From: Phenylobacterium aquaticum
Lineage (GTDB): Bacteria; Pseudomonadota; Alphaproteobacteria; Caulobacterales; Caulobacteraceae
Direction: 5' to 3'
DNA length: 64,000 bases
Assembly (NCBI GenBank): GCA_947378305.1
Contig: CANCJJ010000006.1
Location: forward strand, 50,813 to 114,812
Shown: positions 9,009 to 19,300 of the stretch, in pieces
Layout of the letters: every line of letters begins with the position of its first letter
Position numbering within the stretch: position 1 is the stretch's first letter
Position numbers and translations under genes: made by a program
Notes under the pieces: generated by a model
What the model saw: only the letters and a program-made list of their open reading frames with translations
What the model was told of the DNA's origin: nothing
The model's database searches: none

Positions 9009-10799
9009 ATGAATATCTATAAACGCCTGGTCCGGGACTGGCGCTTCTTGAGCGGGCTGGCGAGAACGCTTGGGCGGATCAGGTCGATTGGGCCTTCAAG
9101 TCCCAACCTGATCTGCGATGACCTTGAGGCCGCCGTGTCCAGATGGCGGGACCGGCCCGCCATAACCTTTGCCGACCAGACCCTGACCTATGGGCAGATG
9201 GATGCCCTGGCCAACCGCTATGCGCACTGGGCCTTGGCGCAAGGCTTCAAGCGAGGCGATACCGTGGCCCTGTTTTCCCTGAACCGGATTGACTACGTGT
9301 CCATCTGGTATGGCCTGAGCAAGGTGGGCGTGGTGACCGCCCTGATCAACAATCAGCTGACGGGTCAGGCGCTTGGCCACTGTCTTAATATTTCCGGGGC
9401 CAGTCACGTCCTGGTGGACCCCTTTGCCGCGCCCATCCTCGAGGCGGCCCGGGGTGAGCTGGCCGGGTCTGTGACGGCCTGGCGTCTGGGAACGGGCGGA
9501 ACGGAGCCCGCAGATCTGGCCCATGCCTTGAGCCAGATGTCGGACTTGCCGCCCACCAGGGCCGTGCGGGCAGGCATGACGGCCGCTGATACCGCTCTGC
9601 TGATGTTCACCTCCGGGACCACGGGTCTGCCCAAGGCCGCGAAGGTCAAGCACTCGCGGGTTCAGCTCTATATGCGCGGGTTTGCCGGAGCGACCGGGGC
9701 GGGCAGGGAGGATCGGATCTATATTGCCTTGCCCCTCTATCACGCGACCGGCGGCTTGTGCGGAGTGGGGGCAGCCTTGCTGAACGGGGGATCGCTCCTG
9801 ATCCGGGAGCGGTTTTCCACGGCAACCTTCTGGTCAGACCTGGTTGCCGAGCAGTGCACCATGTTTGTTTATATCGGCGAGCTCTGCCGGTATCTGGTCA
9901 ATTCGCCCGTCGATCCCAAGGAGCAGTCGCACAAGGTCAGGCTGGCCTTTGGCAATGGCATGGTTCCGGATGTCTGGGTCCAGGTGGAGACTCGTTTTCA
10001 GGTGCCAAGGGTCCTGGAATTCTACGGGTCGACCGAGGGGAATGTCTCCATGTTCAATTTCGACGGCCAGCTTGGCGCGATTGGCCGGGCACCGCGTTGG
10101 TTGGGCCGAACCTTCAACTTCACCCTCGCCCAATTCGATGTTGAGACCGAACAGCCTGTTCGCTCATCTGGCGGCTACTGTCTCGAGGCTAGGGTCGACC
10201 AGGTGGGCGAATGCATCGGCCGGATTGAGTCCGACAATGCCCGGGCCGATTTTTCGGGTTATGTGGACACGACCGCCTCTGAAAAGAAGATTCTGCGCAA
10301 TGTCTTTGCCCCCGGGGATGCCTGGTTCCGGACGGGGGACCTGATGCGCCGGGATGGGGATGGCTATTTCTTCTTCGTGGACCGGGTCGGCGACACCTTT
10401 CGCTGGAAGGGCGAAAATGTTTCGACCGGTGAGGTTGCCCAGAGGCTTCAGGCCGATCCCGGCGTGATCGAGGCCAATGTCTATGGCGTCAAGGTTCCCG
10501 GCGCGGATGGACGGGCGGGCATGGCCGCTCTTGTCGTGGATGATCGCTTCGACCTGTCGTCCTTTGGCCAGCGCGTTGGCCGAGATTTGCCCGCCTATGC
10601 CCAGCCCGTCTTCTTGCGCCTGATTTCCGGCCTCGCGGTGACGGGCACTTTCAAGCATCGCAAGGTCGATCTGGTAGCCCAAGGCTTTGATCCTGAAGCC
10701 ATTGGCAGTCCGGTTTATGTTCGGTCTCCGGATGCCAGCTATCACGAGATGACCCCGGCTGAACTTGCGGAAATTCGGGCGGGACACAAAAGGCTCTGA
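9009..10799 (+). CDS. Long-chain acyl-CoA synthetase, FATP/FadD6 type
   Basis: A 596-residue ATP-dependent ligase that makes acyl-CoA from long or very long fatty acids. The AMP-binding motif LMFTSGTTGLPKAAKVKHSR sits around residue 200, the acyl-adenylate motif VLEFYGSTEGNVS around 338, and GDAWFRTGDLMRRDGDGYFFFVDRVGDTFRWKGENV-type residues (about 435-475) end with the core RWKGENVST. The sequence continues with the FATP-like QPVFLRL and TGTFKHRKVDL. Members of this group couple uptake and activation. A single-gene unit placed 36 bases after the parvulin gene. Confidence 0.93.
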   Translation: MNIYKRLVRDWRFLSGLARTLGRIRSIGPSSPNLICDDLEAAVSRWRDRPAITFADQTLTYGQMDALANRYAHWALAQGFKRGDTVALFSLNRIDYVSIWYGLSKVGVVTALINNQLTGQALGHCLNISGASHVLVDPFAAPILEAARGELAGSVTAWRLGTGGTEPADLAHALSQMSDLPPTRAVRAGMTAADTALLMFTSGTTGLPKAAKVKHSRVQLYMRGFAGATGAGREDRIYIALPLYHATGGLCGVGAALLNGGSLLIRERFSTATFWSDLVAEQCTMFVYIGELCRYLVNSPVDPKEQSHKVRLAFGNGMVPDVWVQVETRFQVPRVLEFYGSTEGNVSMFNFDGQLGAIGRAPRWLGRTFNFTLAQFDVETEQPVRSSGGYCLEARVDQVGECIGRIESDNARADFSGYVDTTASEKKILRNVFAPGDAWFRTGDLMRRDGDGYFFFVDRVGDTFRWKGENVSTGEVAQRLQADPGVIEANVYGVKVPGADGRAGMAALVVDDRFDLSSFGQRVGRDLPAYAQPVFLRLISGLAVTGTFKHRKVDLVAQGFDPEAIGSPVYVRSPDASYHEMTPAELAEIRAGHKRL

Positions 10800-10860
10800 G
10801 CCCCCCTTGTCTCACGGGCCCGTATCACATCTAGTTATGGTCTCGTTTCTGGAGATTGCC

Positions 10861-12171
10861 ATGACCCGCCTTGCCGCCCTTGCCCTGACGGGCCTCCTGG
10901 CCTCGACCTCTCCCGCCTTAGCGCTGAACGCCCCGGTTGCCCGGGCGGCGATCGATGCTCAGTTGACCAAGAGCTATCCGGGCCTCGATGCCCTTTATCG
11001 TCAGATCCACGCCCATCCCGAACTGGCCTTCCAGGAGAAGGCGACAGCCGCCCGGCTGGCCAAGGAAATGCGGGCCCTTGGCTTTGAAGTGACCGAAGGC
11101 GTGGCCACCACCGGACTTGTGGCCATCTACCATAACGGCCCGGGACCTACGGTTCTGGTTCGCACCGAACTCGATGCCCTGCCCATGGAGGAAAAGACAG
11201 GTCTGCCCTGGGCCAGCAAGGCCATCCAGGACTGGAACGGCAAGCCCTCGCCCGTGGCCCATAGTTGCGGACACGACATCCACATGGCGGCCTGGGTTGG
11301 AACGGCGCAGGCTCTCGTGGCCATGAAGGATCGCTGGCATGGCACCCTCATGTTCATCGGTCAGCCTGCCGAGGAATCAACAGGCGGGGCCAAGGCCATG
11401 GTGGCCGAAGGGATTTTCAGCAAGTTCGGTAAGCCCGATTATGGATTTGCCCTGCATGTCGGCGGCGGTCCCACGGGCGAGGTCACCTGGCGCGCCGGAG
11501 CCACAACTTCGAACTCCGACAGCCTGGATATCCTCTTCAAGGGCAAGGGTGGGCATGGCTCAATGCCGGCCACCACCATCGATCCCATCATGGAAGAAGC
11601 TCGCTTCATCGTTGATGTTCAGTCGGTGATTAGCCGTGAGAAGGACCCCGCAGCCTTTGGCGTCATCACCATCGGCGCGATCCAGGCCGGAAGTGCCGGG
11701 AACATTATTCCTGACCGCGCCCTCCTGCGCGGAACGATCCGCAGTCATGAGGCCAGCGTAAGGGTCAAGCTGCATGACGGGATCAAGCGCACGGCCAATG
11801 CTGTTGCCGCCATGGCCGGAGCCCCAGCGCCGGAGGTGACCATCACGCCTGGTGGGCAGGCCGTGATCAATGATACCGCCCTGGCAGATCGGACCGGGGC
11901 CATTTTCCGAGCCGCCTTTGGCCAGAATGCCCAGCTTCAACTGGCCCCGTCCTCGGCCAGTGAGGACTATTCAGAGTTCATTATTGCCGGGGTGCCTTCA
12001 CTGTTTTTTGGCATTGGCGGTTATGAGCCTGCCCAACTGAAGGCGGCGGCAGCCCGGGGTGAGACCCTGGCCTCGAACCATTCGCCGCAATTTGCGCCCG
12101 TGGCTGAACCGGCCATCCGGACCGGGGTTGAGGCCATGACCCTCGCCGTTCTGGGAGTCTTGGGCCGCTGA
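10861..12171 (+). CDS. Secreted M20 family amidohydrolase/metallopeptidase
   Basis: A 436-residue enzyme with a cleavable signal peptide ([20 protein letters not shown]), so it acts outside the cytoplasm. M20D (hippurate hydrolase/IAA-amino acid hydrolase) motifs: [35 protein letters not shown] and [13 protein letters not shown], which together give the two-metal site. The C-terminal [12 protein letters not shown] carries the last ligand region. It should cleave an N-acyl or amide bond; substrate unknown. The ATG at 10861 has GGAG upstream and creates the signal peptide directly, so longer forms starting near 10765, inside the ligase gene, are rejected. Confidence 0.92.
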   Translation: MTRLAALALTGLLASTSPALALNAPVARAAIDAQLTKSYPGLDALYRQIHAHPELAFQEKATAARLAKEMRALGFEVTEGVATTGLVAIYHNGPGPTVLVRTELDALPMEEKTGLPWASKAIQDWNGKPSPVAHSCGHDIHMAAWVGTAQALVAMKDRWHGTLMFIGQPAEESTGGAKAMVAEGIFSKFGKPDYGFALHVGGGPTGEVTWRAGATTSNSDSLDILFKGKGGHGSMPATTIDPIMEEARFIVDVQSVISREKDPAAFGVITIGAIQAGSAGNIIPDRALLRGTIRSHEASVRVKLHDGIKRTANAVAAMAGAPAPEVTITPGGQAVINDTALADRTGAIFRAAFGQNAQLQLAPSSASEDYSEFIIAGVPSLFFGIGGYEPAQLKAAAARGETLASNHSPQFAPVAEPAIRTGVEAMTLAVLGVLGR

Positions 12172-12211
12172 TCCTCAGCCTTCGGGCTACCCGAGATTTC
12201 CGGACTGGACT

Positions 12212-14095
12212 ATGATCCGGCCTATGTCCGAACAACCGCCGGAATCGGCCCTCCAGGGCGCAGCCCTGATCCGGGATCAGGTGCGACGTCTGCCGGATTC
12301 CCCCGGCGTCTACCGCATGATCGGGGCCAATGGCGAGGTGCTCTATGTCGGCAAGGCGCGCTCGCTGAAGAAGCGAGTATTGCAATACGCCCAGGGTCGG
12401 TTCCATACCCAACGCATTGCCCTGATGGTCGACCTGACCCGGGGCATGGAATTCGTCACCACCCGGACGGAGACCGACGCCCTCCTGCTTGAGATCAACC
12501 TGATCAAGCAGATGAAGCCCCGCTTCAATGTCCTGTTGCGCGATGACAAGAGCTTCCCTGAAATCGTTATTCGCCGGGATCACCCCGCTGCCCAGTTGCG
12601 AAAGCATCGTGGCGCGCACAGCATTAAGGGGGATTATTTTGGCCCCTTTGCCTCGGCAAATGCGGTCACTCGCACCCTGAATACCCTGCAGAAGGCCTTC
12701 CTCCTGCGGTCCTGCTCGGACAGTGTCTATGAGGGCCGCACCCGGCCCTGCATGCTCCATCAGATCAAGCGCTGCGCCGCCCCATGCACCGGCGAGATCA
12801 GTCTGGTCGATTATGCTGCCCTTGTGGAACAGGCCGAAGACTTCTTGCGGGGCAAGAGCCGGGCGGTCATGGCGCGCCTGTCATCGGACATGCAGACGGC
12901 TTCCGACGACATGGAATTTGAACAGGCCGGGCGGTTACGCGACCGCATCCGTGCCCTGGCGGCCATCTCCCAGGAGACCCAGATCAATCCGGAATCCCTG
13001 GAGGAGGCAGACGTCTTTGCCCTCCATGCCGATGGCGGCCAGGCCTGTGTTCAGGTCTTTTTCTTTCGCGCGGGCCAGAACTGGGGCAATCGCGCCTATT
13101 TCCCGCGTGTCGATCGGACCGACACCGACGAGGACATTATGGGGGCCTTTCTGGGCCAGTTCTATGATGACAAGCCCATCCCCCGCCTGATCCTGGCCAG
13201 CGCAGATCCAACCGACCATGATCTCTTGGCCGAAGCCTTCAGTCTCAAGAGCGGTCGCAAGGTTGAGATCAGCCAGCCCATGCGGGGCGAGAAGCGCCAG
13301 TTGGTCGATCATGCCCTGACCAATGCGCGTGAGGCCCTGGGCCGGAAAATGGCCGAGACCTCGGGCCAGGGGCGGTTGCTGGCAGGCCTTGCCGAAGCCT
13401 TCGGGCTTGAGACGACGCCCGAGCGGATCGAAGTCTATGACAATAGCCACATTATGGGCACCAATGCCGTGGGCGGCATGATTGTCGCGGGGCCTGAAGG
13501 CTTCCAGAAGAGCCAGTACCGCAAGTTCAATATCAAGGGCACAGACCTGACTCCGGGCGACGACTATGGCATGATGAAGGAGGTCCTGCATCGCCGTTTT
13601 GCCCGGATGATGAAGGATGAGGCCGCCGGTGAGGCAACCCCCCGGCCTGACCTCGTGCTCATTGATGGCGGGGCCGGACAGTTGGCGGCGGTCATGTCCG
13701 TCATGGAAGAGCTGGGCGTCGAAGATGTTGCGGTGGTGGGTGTCGCCAAGGGGCCGGACCGGGATGCTGGCCTTGAGCGATTCTTCATCCCCGGAAAACC
13801 GGCCTTCATGCTCGAACCGAAGAGTCCGGTGCTCTACTATCTTCAGCGGCTGAGAGACGAAGCCCACCGTTTCGCCATCGGCACCCATCGGACCCGCCGG
13901 GCCATGGACATGACCCGCAATCCCCTGGACGATATCGAAGGGGTTGGCCCCGGCCGAAAACGGGCGCTTCTGCATGCCTTTGGGTCTGCCAAGGGGGTGT
14001 CTCGTGCCTCTGTAGGGGACCTTGCCAAGGTCGAGGGCATCAATGCCGCCCTGGCCCAGAGAATTTTTGAGTCCTTCCGCAAGGAGCCTGCATGA
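12212..14095 (+). CDS. uvrC: Excinuclease ABC subunit C
   Basis: A 627-residue nuclease that makes the dual incision in nucleotide excision repair with UvrA and UvrB. Domains in order: GIY-YIG nuclease (about 30-110, [20 protein letters not shown]), the cysteine-containing middle, UVR motif binding UvrB (about 215-250), the RNase H-like nuclease (from about 405, [18 protein letters not shown]) and C-terminal helix-hairpin-helix repeats ([18 protein letters not shown]). The start may be the ATG at 12212 or 12224; neither has a clear ribosome site. The stop overlaps pgsA by ATGA. Confidence 0.96.
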   Translation: MIRPMSEQPPESALQGAALIRDQVRRLPDSPGVYRMIGANGEVLYVGKARSLKKRVLQYAQGRFHTQRIALMVDLTRGMEFVTTRTETDALLLEINLIKQMKPRFNVLLRDDKSFPEIVIRRDHPAAQLRKHRGAHSIKGDYFGPFASANAVTRTLNTLQKAFLLRSCSDSVYEGRTRPCMLHQIKRCAAPCTGEISLVDYAALVEQAEDFLRGKSRAVMARLSSDMQTASDDMEFEQAGRLRDRIRALAAISQETQINPESLEEADVFALHADGGQACVQVFFFRAGQNWGNRAYFPRVDRTDTDEDIMGAFLGQFYDDKPIPRLILASADPTDHDLLAEAFSLKSGRKVEISQPMRGEKRQLVDHALTNAREALGRKMAETSGQGRLLAGLAEAFGLETTPERIEVYDNSHIMGTNAVGGMIVAGPEGFQKSQYRKFNIKGTDLTPGDDYGMMKEVLHRRFARMMKDEAAGEATPRPDLVLIDGGAGQLAAVMSVMEELGVEDVAVVGVAKGPDRDAGLERFFIPGKPAFMLEPKSPVLYYLQRLRDEAHRFAIGTHRTRRAMDMTRNPLDDIEGVGPGRKRALLHAFGSAKGVSRASVGDLAKVEGINAALAQRIFESFRKEPA

Positions 14096-14643
14096 AGTCC
14101 CTGCCCAATATCCTGTCTGTGGGTCGAATCCTCCTGACCTTGCTGATGTTCGCCGCCTTGCTCGCGGTGGGCGGGGGTGCCGAAGGGGCCAAGGGGCTTA
14201 GGACTTTTGCCTTCTGGGCCTTTGTCATTGCGGCGGTGACGGACTTTTTCGATGGCTGGCTTGCCCGCAAACTGGATGCCGTTAGCCTCTGGGGAACCAT
14301 ACTTGATCCGATCGGTGACAAGATCCTGGTCTGCGGGGCAGTGGTCGGACTTCTGGCCGTGGGGGCGGGGCCGGACCTGGCCTGGCCTGCCGGATTGATC
14401 CTGTTTCGTGAATTCACGGTGAGTGCGCTTCGCGAGGTCGGGGCAGCCCGGGGGCTGAAACTGCCGGTGACCCAACTGGCAAAATGGAAGACCACACTCC
14501 AGCTTGTGGCGCTGGGGGCCTACCTCCTGCCCGGCCTACCGCCCACCCTGCACAAGATCCTGATCTGGGTCGCTGCAGCGGTCACATTGATCACGGGCGC
14601 GCAATACATGGTCCAGACCCACAGGGGTCTCAAGGACGCCTAG
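14092..14643 (+). CDS. pgsA: CDP-diacylglycerol-glycerol-3-phosphate 3-phosphatidyltransferase
   Basis: A 183-residue integral membrane enzyme that joins CDP-diacylglycerol and glycerol-3-phosphate, the committed step towards phosphatidylglycerol. The CDP-alcohol transferase motif DG(x)2AR(x)8G(x)3D(x)3D is complete around residues 45-67 (DGWLARK through LDPIGDK). About five to six hydrophobic helices surround it. [13 protein letters not shown] is the usual N-terminus. It is coupled to uvrC by an ATGA overlap, a gene pair common in proteobacteria. Confidence 0.95.
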   Translation: MKSLPNILSVGRILLTLLMFAALLAVGGGAEGAKGLRTFAFWAFVIAAVTDFFDGWLARKLDAVSLWGTILDPIGDKILVCGAVVGLLAVGAGPDLAWPAGLILFREFTVSALREVGAARGLKLPVTQLAKWKTTLQLVALGAYLLPGLPPTLHKILIWVAAAVTLITGAQYMVQTHRGLKDA

Positions 14644-14662
14644 AGGCTTTTCCCGGCTTGAA

Positions 14663-15157
14663 CTAGCCTGGGGCCAGGTGGGGGCTGATCAATCCCAGGG
14701 GGGCGGCGGTCGTATTCTTGACGGAGCGAATGACGATCCGGCTTTCAATATTCGACACCAGACCCAGGCTCAGCAGGCGATCCCGAAGGAAATTGTCAAA
14801 GGCGTGCATATCGACCGTGACGATTCGCAATTCGTAGTCCGCAGAGCCGGTCACCGTCGCGCACTGAACGACCTCGGGAAAAGCGCTGATGGCGGCATCA
14901 AAGGCGTCGAGGTTGTCGCGTGTGGGCAGGGACAGCTTGACCGTGCAATAGACCTCAAAGCCCAGACCCAGTTTTTCCCGGTCCAGTATGGTCACCCGGC
15001 GCTGGATAATCCCTGCTTCCTCTAGCCTGCGGATGCGCCGCCAGCAGGGGCTGGAGGACAGTCCCACCCTTTCGGCAATCTCGGCAACGGACAGGCCCGC
15101 ATCCTGCTGGATGAGATCGAGAATCCGGGCATCGAGGGGGTCAAGAATTTCAGACAC
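14663..15157 (-). CDS. Lrp/AsnC family transcriptional regulator
   Basis: A 164-residue regulator: N-terminal winged helix-turn-helix (LDPLDARILDLIQQDAGLSV, then AEIAERVGLSSSPCWRRIRRLEEAGII) and a C-terminal RAM/AsnC effector domain (about 70-150, VVQCATVTGSADYELRIV). Such proteins form octamers and often sense an amino acid. I start at the GTG at 15157 because VSEILDPLDARIL is the family N-terminus and GGGAG lies upstream; longer readings add 62 residues without homology features. It is divergent from the L-2-hydroxyglutarate oxidase gene, a possible target (inference), and converges on pgsA. Confidence 0.92.
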   Translation of the reverse strand: MSEILDPLDARILDLIQQDAGLSVAEIAERVGLSSSPCWRRIRRLEEAGIIQRRVTILDREKLGLGFEVYCTVKLSLPTRDNLDAFDAAISAFPEVVQCATVTGSADYELRIVTVDMHAFDNFLRDRLLSLGLVSNIESRIVIRSVKNTTAAPLGLISPHLAPG

Positions 15158-15371
15158 GTTTTTTCGCTCCCCACGTAGTATCGCGCATGTTTTTGCCACA
15201 AACCAGGTAGGGTTCGTGTGTTTAGGGTCTCTTTTGCCCTGAACTTCGGGGAATATGCAAGTCCGGCCTAAAATTTTGCCGCTTCCGGCCCATCTACATG
15301 TTCTGGAAATAATCACGCCTTTGACGGCAAGCACGGTTTGCATCCTGTGCCGCTTCGGTTAGGCCCAAGTC

Positions 15372-16484
15372 ATGGCGGATTTTGATTTCGACGCAGTTGT
15401 GGTGGGCGCAGGGGCTGTTGGCCTTGCCTGTGGCTATGCCCTGTCGACACGCGGACAGGGTGTGCTCGTTCTGGAGGCGGCTCAGGTCATCGGCGAAGGC
15501 GTCTCCGCGCGAAACTCAGAAGTGGTCCACGGGGGCCTTTATTATCCCACGGGCTCCCTGAAGGCCCGGCTCTGTGTCACGGGCCGACGAGCCCTCTATG
15601 CCTTTCTCGATGCCCACAAGGTTACCTATGACCGCTGCGGGAAGCTGGTAGTGGGCACAACCGACGCGGAGGCGGAGCGGCTTGAGGGGATTCTGCTCCA
15701 GGCCCAGGCTAATGACGTCGAAGGCATGGTGCGTCTGACCGGTGCCCAGGCCCGGGCGATGGAGCCGCAACTGGCGTGCGAGGCGGCGCTCCTGTCGCCT
15801 GAGAGCGGTGTCTTTGACAGCCACGGCTACATGCTGGCCCTGCGGGGTGAGATTGAGGCGGCCAATGGTGCGGTCGTAACCTCGACCCCCTTGCTGGGGG
15901 CAACCCCACGGCAGGACGGCGGCTGGGATGTTCGCGCAGGCGGGGCTGAGCCCATGACCGTGACCACCCGCAACCTGGTCACAGCTCCGGGGCTTGATGC
16001 CCAGGCGGTCGCCGCCACCCTCGAAGGGTTTCCGGCGCAGCACATTCCCGAGGGGCATTTCGGAAAAGGGGTCTATTTCCGGTTGCGGGGGAAGGCACCC
16101 TTCTCAAGACTGGTCTACCCGCCGCCCATTCCCGGAGCGCTTGGCACCCATTATCGACGAGACCTCGGTGGACAGGCCATATTTGGTCCTGACCTCGCCT
16201 ATGTCGACACCCTTGATTACGATGTCGACCCCGCTCGGGCGGGTGAGTTTTACCATTATATCCGCAAGTTCTGGCCCGGCCTGCCGAATGGCAGTCTCGT
16301 GCCCGACTATGCCGGCATTCGGCCCAAGATTCATGGCCCGGACGAGCCGCAGCCAGACTTCTGCATCATGGATTCCGCGACCCATGGCCTGCCCGGCCTC
16401 GTCGCCCTGTTCGGCATAGAAAGCCCCGGGCTGACCAGTTCCCTGGCCCTGGGCGACGAGGTGGCCCGCCGCCTCGGAGTCTAG
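15372..16484 (+). CDS. FAD-dependent L-2-hydroxyglutarate oxidase/dehydrogenase family protein
   Basis: A 370-residue DAO-fold flavoenzyme. The FAD-binding GxGxxG is seen at the N-terminus in VVVGAGAVGLACG, and RNSEVVHGGLYYPTGSLKARLC matches the L2HGDH/LhgO family closely. The C-terminal part has GIRPKIHGPDEPQPDF and a final GIESPGLTSSLALGDEVA. The likely reaction is oxidation of L-2-hydroxyglutarate to 2-oxoglutarate, with electrons passed to oxygen or the quinone pool. The gene is monocistronic, opposite an Lrp-type regulator, with 214 bases between the two starts. Its stop overlaps the stop of the thioredoxin-like gene by four bases. Confidence 0.88.
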   Translation: MADFDFDAVVVGAGAVGLACGYALSTRGQGVLVLEAAQVIGEGVSARNSEVVHGGLYYPTGSLKARLCVTGRRALYAFLDAHKVTYDRCGKLVVGTTDAEAERLEGILLQAQANDVEGMVRLTGAQARAMEPQLACEAALLSPESGVFDSHGYMLALRGEIEAANGAVVTSTPLLGATPRQDGGWDVRAGGAEPMTVTTRNLVTAPGLDAQAVAATLEGFPAQHIPEGHFGKGVYFRLRGKAPFSRLVYPPPIPGALGTHYRRDLGGQAIFGPDLAYVDTLDYDVDPARAGEFYHYIRKFWPGLPNGSLVPDYAGIRPKIHGPDEPQPDFCIMDSATHGLPGLVALFGIESPGLTSSLALGDEVARRLGV

Positions 16485-16993
16485 CGCGCCCAGCTCGCAA
16501 GCCAGTCGGCCAGGCCCTGGGGGCTCATATGCCGGGCGTCCGACAACTCTGTGATCCGGCCGTCATTGATCAGCTTGTCTGTCTTGGGATCGACAATCAT
16601 GACCGCTGGCACGCCAGCAAGGCGGGATGTGATCCCGTAGCGGGCCGGAATCTGCAGGTTCTTGTTGAACCGTCCGACGTCGACCAGCACGGTGACAAAA
16701 TGGGCGTCCATGAACCGCTTGAGTTCCGGCAGGTCCATGGTCGCGGCCAGAACACGGCAGTCCGGGCACCAGTTGCCGCCAAGATCGATCAATAGCAGTT
16801 TCTTCTGCGCCTTGGCTTGAGCCCGGGCCTTGTCGACCACCTGGTCAGCATCGGCGGCCTCATCATAGGGCAGGGGGATCGGCGTCTTGAGCTGGGCATA
16901 GTCGGTAATGCTCATGATGGGAGCTTTCGGCGCGGCGAAGGCTGGCACCGAGGCCAGAACCATGGCGGTCAGGACAAGTGCAAAGGTCTTCAT
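16481..16993 (-). CDS. Secreted thioredoxin-like protein
   Basis: A 170-residue exported protein: signal peptide MKTFALVLTAMVLASVPAFA, then a thioredoxin-fold domain with a redox motif WCPDC (about residue 80, after LLIDLGGNWCPDCR). The second half has GVPAVMIVDPKTDKL with the cis-proline (VPA). It probably reduces or oxidises cysteines in the periplasm; partner unknown. The ATG at 16993 is chosen because the signal peptide begins there. It is 28 bases downstream of the kinase-fusion gene and may be cotranscribed with it and pdxH. Confidence 0.86.
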   Translation of the reverse strand: MKTFALVLTAMVLASVPAFAAPKAPIMSITDYAQLKTPIPLPYDEAADADQVVDKARAQAKAQKKLLLIDLGGNWCPDCRVLAATMDLPELKRFMDAHFVTVLVDVGRFNKNLQIPARYGITSRLAGVPAVMIVDPKTDKLINDGRITELSDARHMSPQGLADWLASWAR

Positions 16994-17021
16994 TCTAGGT
17001 CCCCTATCGATCGGTTGAATA

Positions 17022-18533
17022 TTAGGGCCCTGGCGGTCTATCTGGCAACAGGCCCTGATCCTGGAGCCAGTTTTGGACGCAAGCTTCAATCGGTCCTGAC
17101 GTGTCAATGACTTGCCAGGGTGCCGGGCCAGGCTGACGCGCGATCTGACTGTTCAAGACTGCCACAGTCGCGTCCGAGGCATCGTTTTGTCGCGCCTCGA
17201 TGCGGGCTTTCAATATGGCAGGGGGCGCGTCCAGCCAGATCCCGTGAAAGGGGACAGAGGCCTCCGCACCCAGGTGCTCCACGTCCACCCGAAAATCTGG
17301 ATCCAGGAAGGTCGCGTCGAGAATGACTGACCGCCCTGCCGAAAGCAGGGCGCGGGCCTCGGTCAAGAGTGTGGCATAGACCCGAGCCGAAATTTCTGGG
17401 CTGTAGTGGTCTTGGGGCAGGCCAGCGGTCGGCTGTTGGCCAGCCAGACGCTTGCGAATCTCGTCGGTCCGCAGAATGACGGCTCCCGGTGAGGCCCCGA
17501 TCCGTGGGGCCAGTTGCCGGCTGAAGCGGCTCTTCCCTGATCCTGACAAACCGCCCACCGCCAAAAGCCTTGCAGGCGGCGGGGACAGGTGGTCCAGGGC
17601 GGCCTTCAGATAGGCCCTGGCGGCTTCCATATGGCCTGAGTGGGCTTCAACATGGGCCCTGACGGCGGCTCTCACCGAGAGCATCAGGGGCAGGGCGGCG
17701 AGGCCCTCAAACAGGGCTGGGCCTTCTGAGCGGGCGGAGGCGTCGAGCCAGCCGTCCAGCGCCCGCACCCCTGCCTCGCGTCGGTCCCGGAAATCCAGGT
17801 CCATGAGGAGGAAGGCGAGGTCGTATTGAACATCTGTATCGGACAAAATGTCGCTGAACTCGATGCAGTCGAACAGGACCGGTGTGCCATTTTCGAGGAG
17901 TATGTTGCCCAGGTGAAGGTCTGCGTGGCACCGCCGGGTAAACCCTTGTGCCTGCCGGGCATCCAGCAAGGGCGATTGATGGGCGAAGGTCTGTTCGGTC
18001 TTCTGAAGGACGGCGTGCACCAGGGAGCTGCCGAGCTGTGGCGCCAATTCATTCAGGAGGTGGGCATTGGAGTTCAGGACGTATTTCATGCCCGCCGACC
18101 CGCCTGCCTGCGGCCGTGGAGGGGCTTTTTCGTGCGAGGCTGCGACAGTGCGCCCCAGGGCCTCGCCCAGGTCACCATCCACGCGTTCCGGATGGGCTGA
18201 CAGGACCGCCGTCTCGTCGAACCGCCGCATTTCGAGGGCATAGTCGAGGACCCGGCCCGGTCCGTCGAGGGCGAGGTGTCCGTCTGACGCCTCGGTCACG
18301 GCGTGGACTGCGCGATAGATGTCGGCGGCGGCGGCCTGATTGAAGGCCAGCTCCCGGTCTATGGCCCAGTGCCTTTTTTCGAGGGTGGTAAAGTCCAGAT
18401 AGCCCAGGTCAACCCACCGCTTGACCTTGTAGGCGGTGGGGCCGGAAAGATAGATGCGGGCACAGGCGGTTTCGATGACGGTCTCGGCGCGATCCCCAAA
18501 CCATGTCGCAATCCGGGCTTCATCGGCCTGCAT
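17022..18533 (-). CDS. Bifunctional APH-like phosphotransferase / AAA_33 P-loop kinase fusion
   Basis: A 503-residue two-domain protein. The N-terminal part (about 1-310) resembles aminoglycoside/choline kinases, with the Brenner motif CHADLHLGNILL at about residue 200 and VLFDCIEFSD for the metal-binding aspartate. The C-terminal part (about 318-500) has Walker A GGLSGSGKSRFSR and the fold of small-molecule or zeta-toxin-like kinases (LRTDEIRKRLAG, VILDATF). The pair is known as a widespread uncharacterised fusion; target unknown. The ATG at 18533 overlaps the pdxH stop (TGATG), so the two are translationally coupled. A GTG one codon upstream is the alternative start. Confidence 0.86.
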   Translation of the reverse strand: MQADEARIATWFGDRAETVIETACARIYLSGPTAYKVKRWVDLGYLDFTTLEKRHWAIDRELAFNQAAAADIYRAVHAVTEASDGHLALDGPGRVLDYALEMRRFDETAVLSAHPERVDGDLGEALGRTVAASHEKAPPRPQAGGSAGMKYVLNSNAHLLNELAPQLGSSLVHAVLQKTEQTFAHQSPLLDARQAQGFTRRCHADLHLGNILLENGTPVLFDCIEFSDILSDTDVQYDLAFLLMDLDFRDRREAGVRALDGWLDASARSEGPALFEGLAALPLMLSVRAAVRAHVEAHSGHMEAARAYLKAALDHLSPPPARLLAVGGLSGSGKSRFSRQLAPRIGASPGAVILRTDEIRKRLAGQQPTAGLPQDHYSPEISARVYATLLTEARALLSAGRSVILDATFLDPDFRVDVEHLGAEASVPFHGIWLDAPPAILKARIEARQNDASDATVAVLNSQIARQPGPAPWQVIDTSGPIEACVQNWLQDQGLLPDRPPGP

Positions 18534-19198
18534 CACGGATAGAGTCGGCTCGTGGTCCAGCCCTGGGGCTCCGCCCGCTCGAAGGTCAGCCGTTCATGAA
18601 GGCGGAAGGGCCGGTCGCGCCAGAATTCAATATGAGTCGGAGCCAGCCGGAATCCGGACCAGTGTGGCGGGCGGGGAGCCTTGCCCAGGCCGAACTTCAG
18701 ACCATAGGTGGCAATCGCTTTTTCAAAAGCCATGCGGTCTGGCAGGGGACGGGATTGCTGGGAGGCCCAGGCCCCAAGCTGTGCAGGCCGCGCCCGGGTT
18801 GCCCAATAGGCGTCGGCCTCCTCCGGGGTAACTGCGGTAATATCTCCGCGAACGCGCACCTGGCGGCGCAGGGATTTCCAGTGAAACAACAGGGCGGCCC
18901 TGGGGTTTGCCTTGAGCTGATTGCCCTTGGCGCTGTCCAGGTTTGTGTAGAAGACAAAGCCGTCCGGCCCGGCATCCTTGAGCAGGACCATGCGCAGGTC
19001 TGGTAGGCCCGTGTCGTCGACAGTGGCCAGGGCCATGGCGTTGGGATCGTTGATTTCCTTGGCCACGGCCTCGGACAGCCAGTCCGAGAACAGGGCGATC
19101 GGGTCACTGGCGGTCAGGGGCGGCAGGTCGGCCGCCGCCACATTACGCAGATATTCGTCTTCAGTCGGCGAGGCCGGGATGTGCGGAGTCTGGGTCAT
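18533..19198 (-). CDS. pdxH: Pyridoxamine/pyridoxine 5'-phosphate oxidase
   Basis: A 221-residue FMN enzyme that oxidises pyridoxine and pyridoxamine phosphate to pyridoxal phosphate. Seen: [52 protein letters not shown] (FMN and phosphate contacts), AWASQQS and the C-terminal WSGFRL with the [11 protein letters not shown] region. The C-terminus reads TSRLYP in place of the usual RLAP. It is the first gene of a minus-strand unit with the kinase fusion and thioredoxin-like gene. Confidence 0.95.
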   Translation of the reverse strand: MTQTPHIPASPTEDEYLRNVAAADLPPLTASDPIALFSDWLSEAVAKEINDPNAMALATVDDTGLPDLRMVLLKDAGPDGFVFYTNLDSAKGNQLKANPRAALLFHWKSLRRQVRVRGDITAVTPEEADAYWATRARPAQLGAWASQQSRPLPDRMAFEKAIATYGLKFGLGKAPRPPHWSGFRLAPTHIEFWRDRPFRLHERLTFERAEPQGWTTSRLYP

Positions 19199-19300
19199 GA
19201 GGGTTTATAGACCAACAATTCTCTCAGGGGCAGGTCTGCCGTCCTGCAATGACCTGTGTTAGGCAGAAGGCGAAGACCAAATGCTTGGGAGACTTTCATT

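Noticed and set aside
16560..16993. Thioredoxin-like gene as a truncated pseudogene
   Set aside because: The signal peptide, WCPDC motif and cis-proline are all in one frame and length is normal for small exported thioredoxin-fold proteins.
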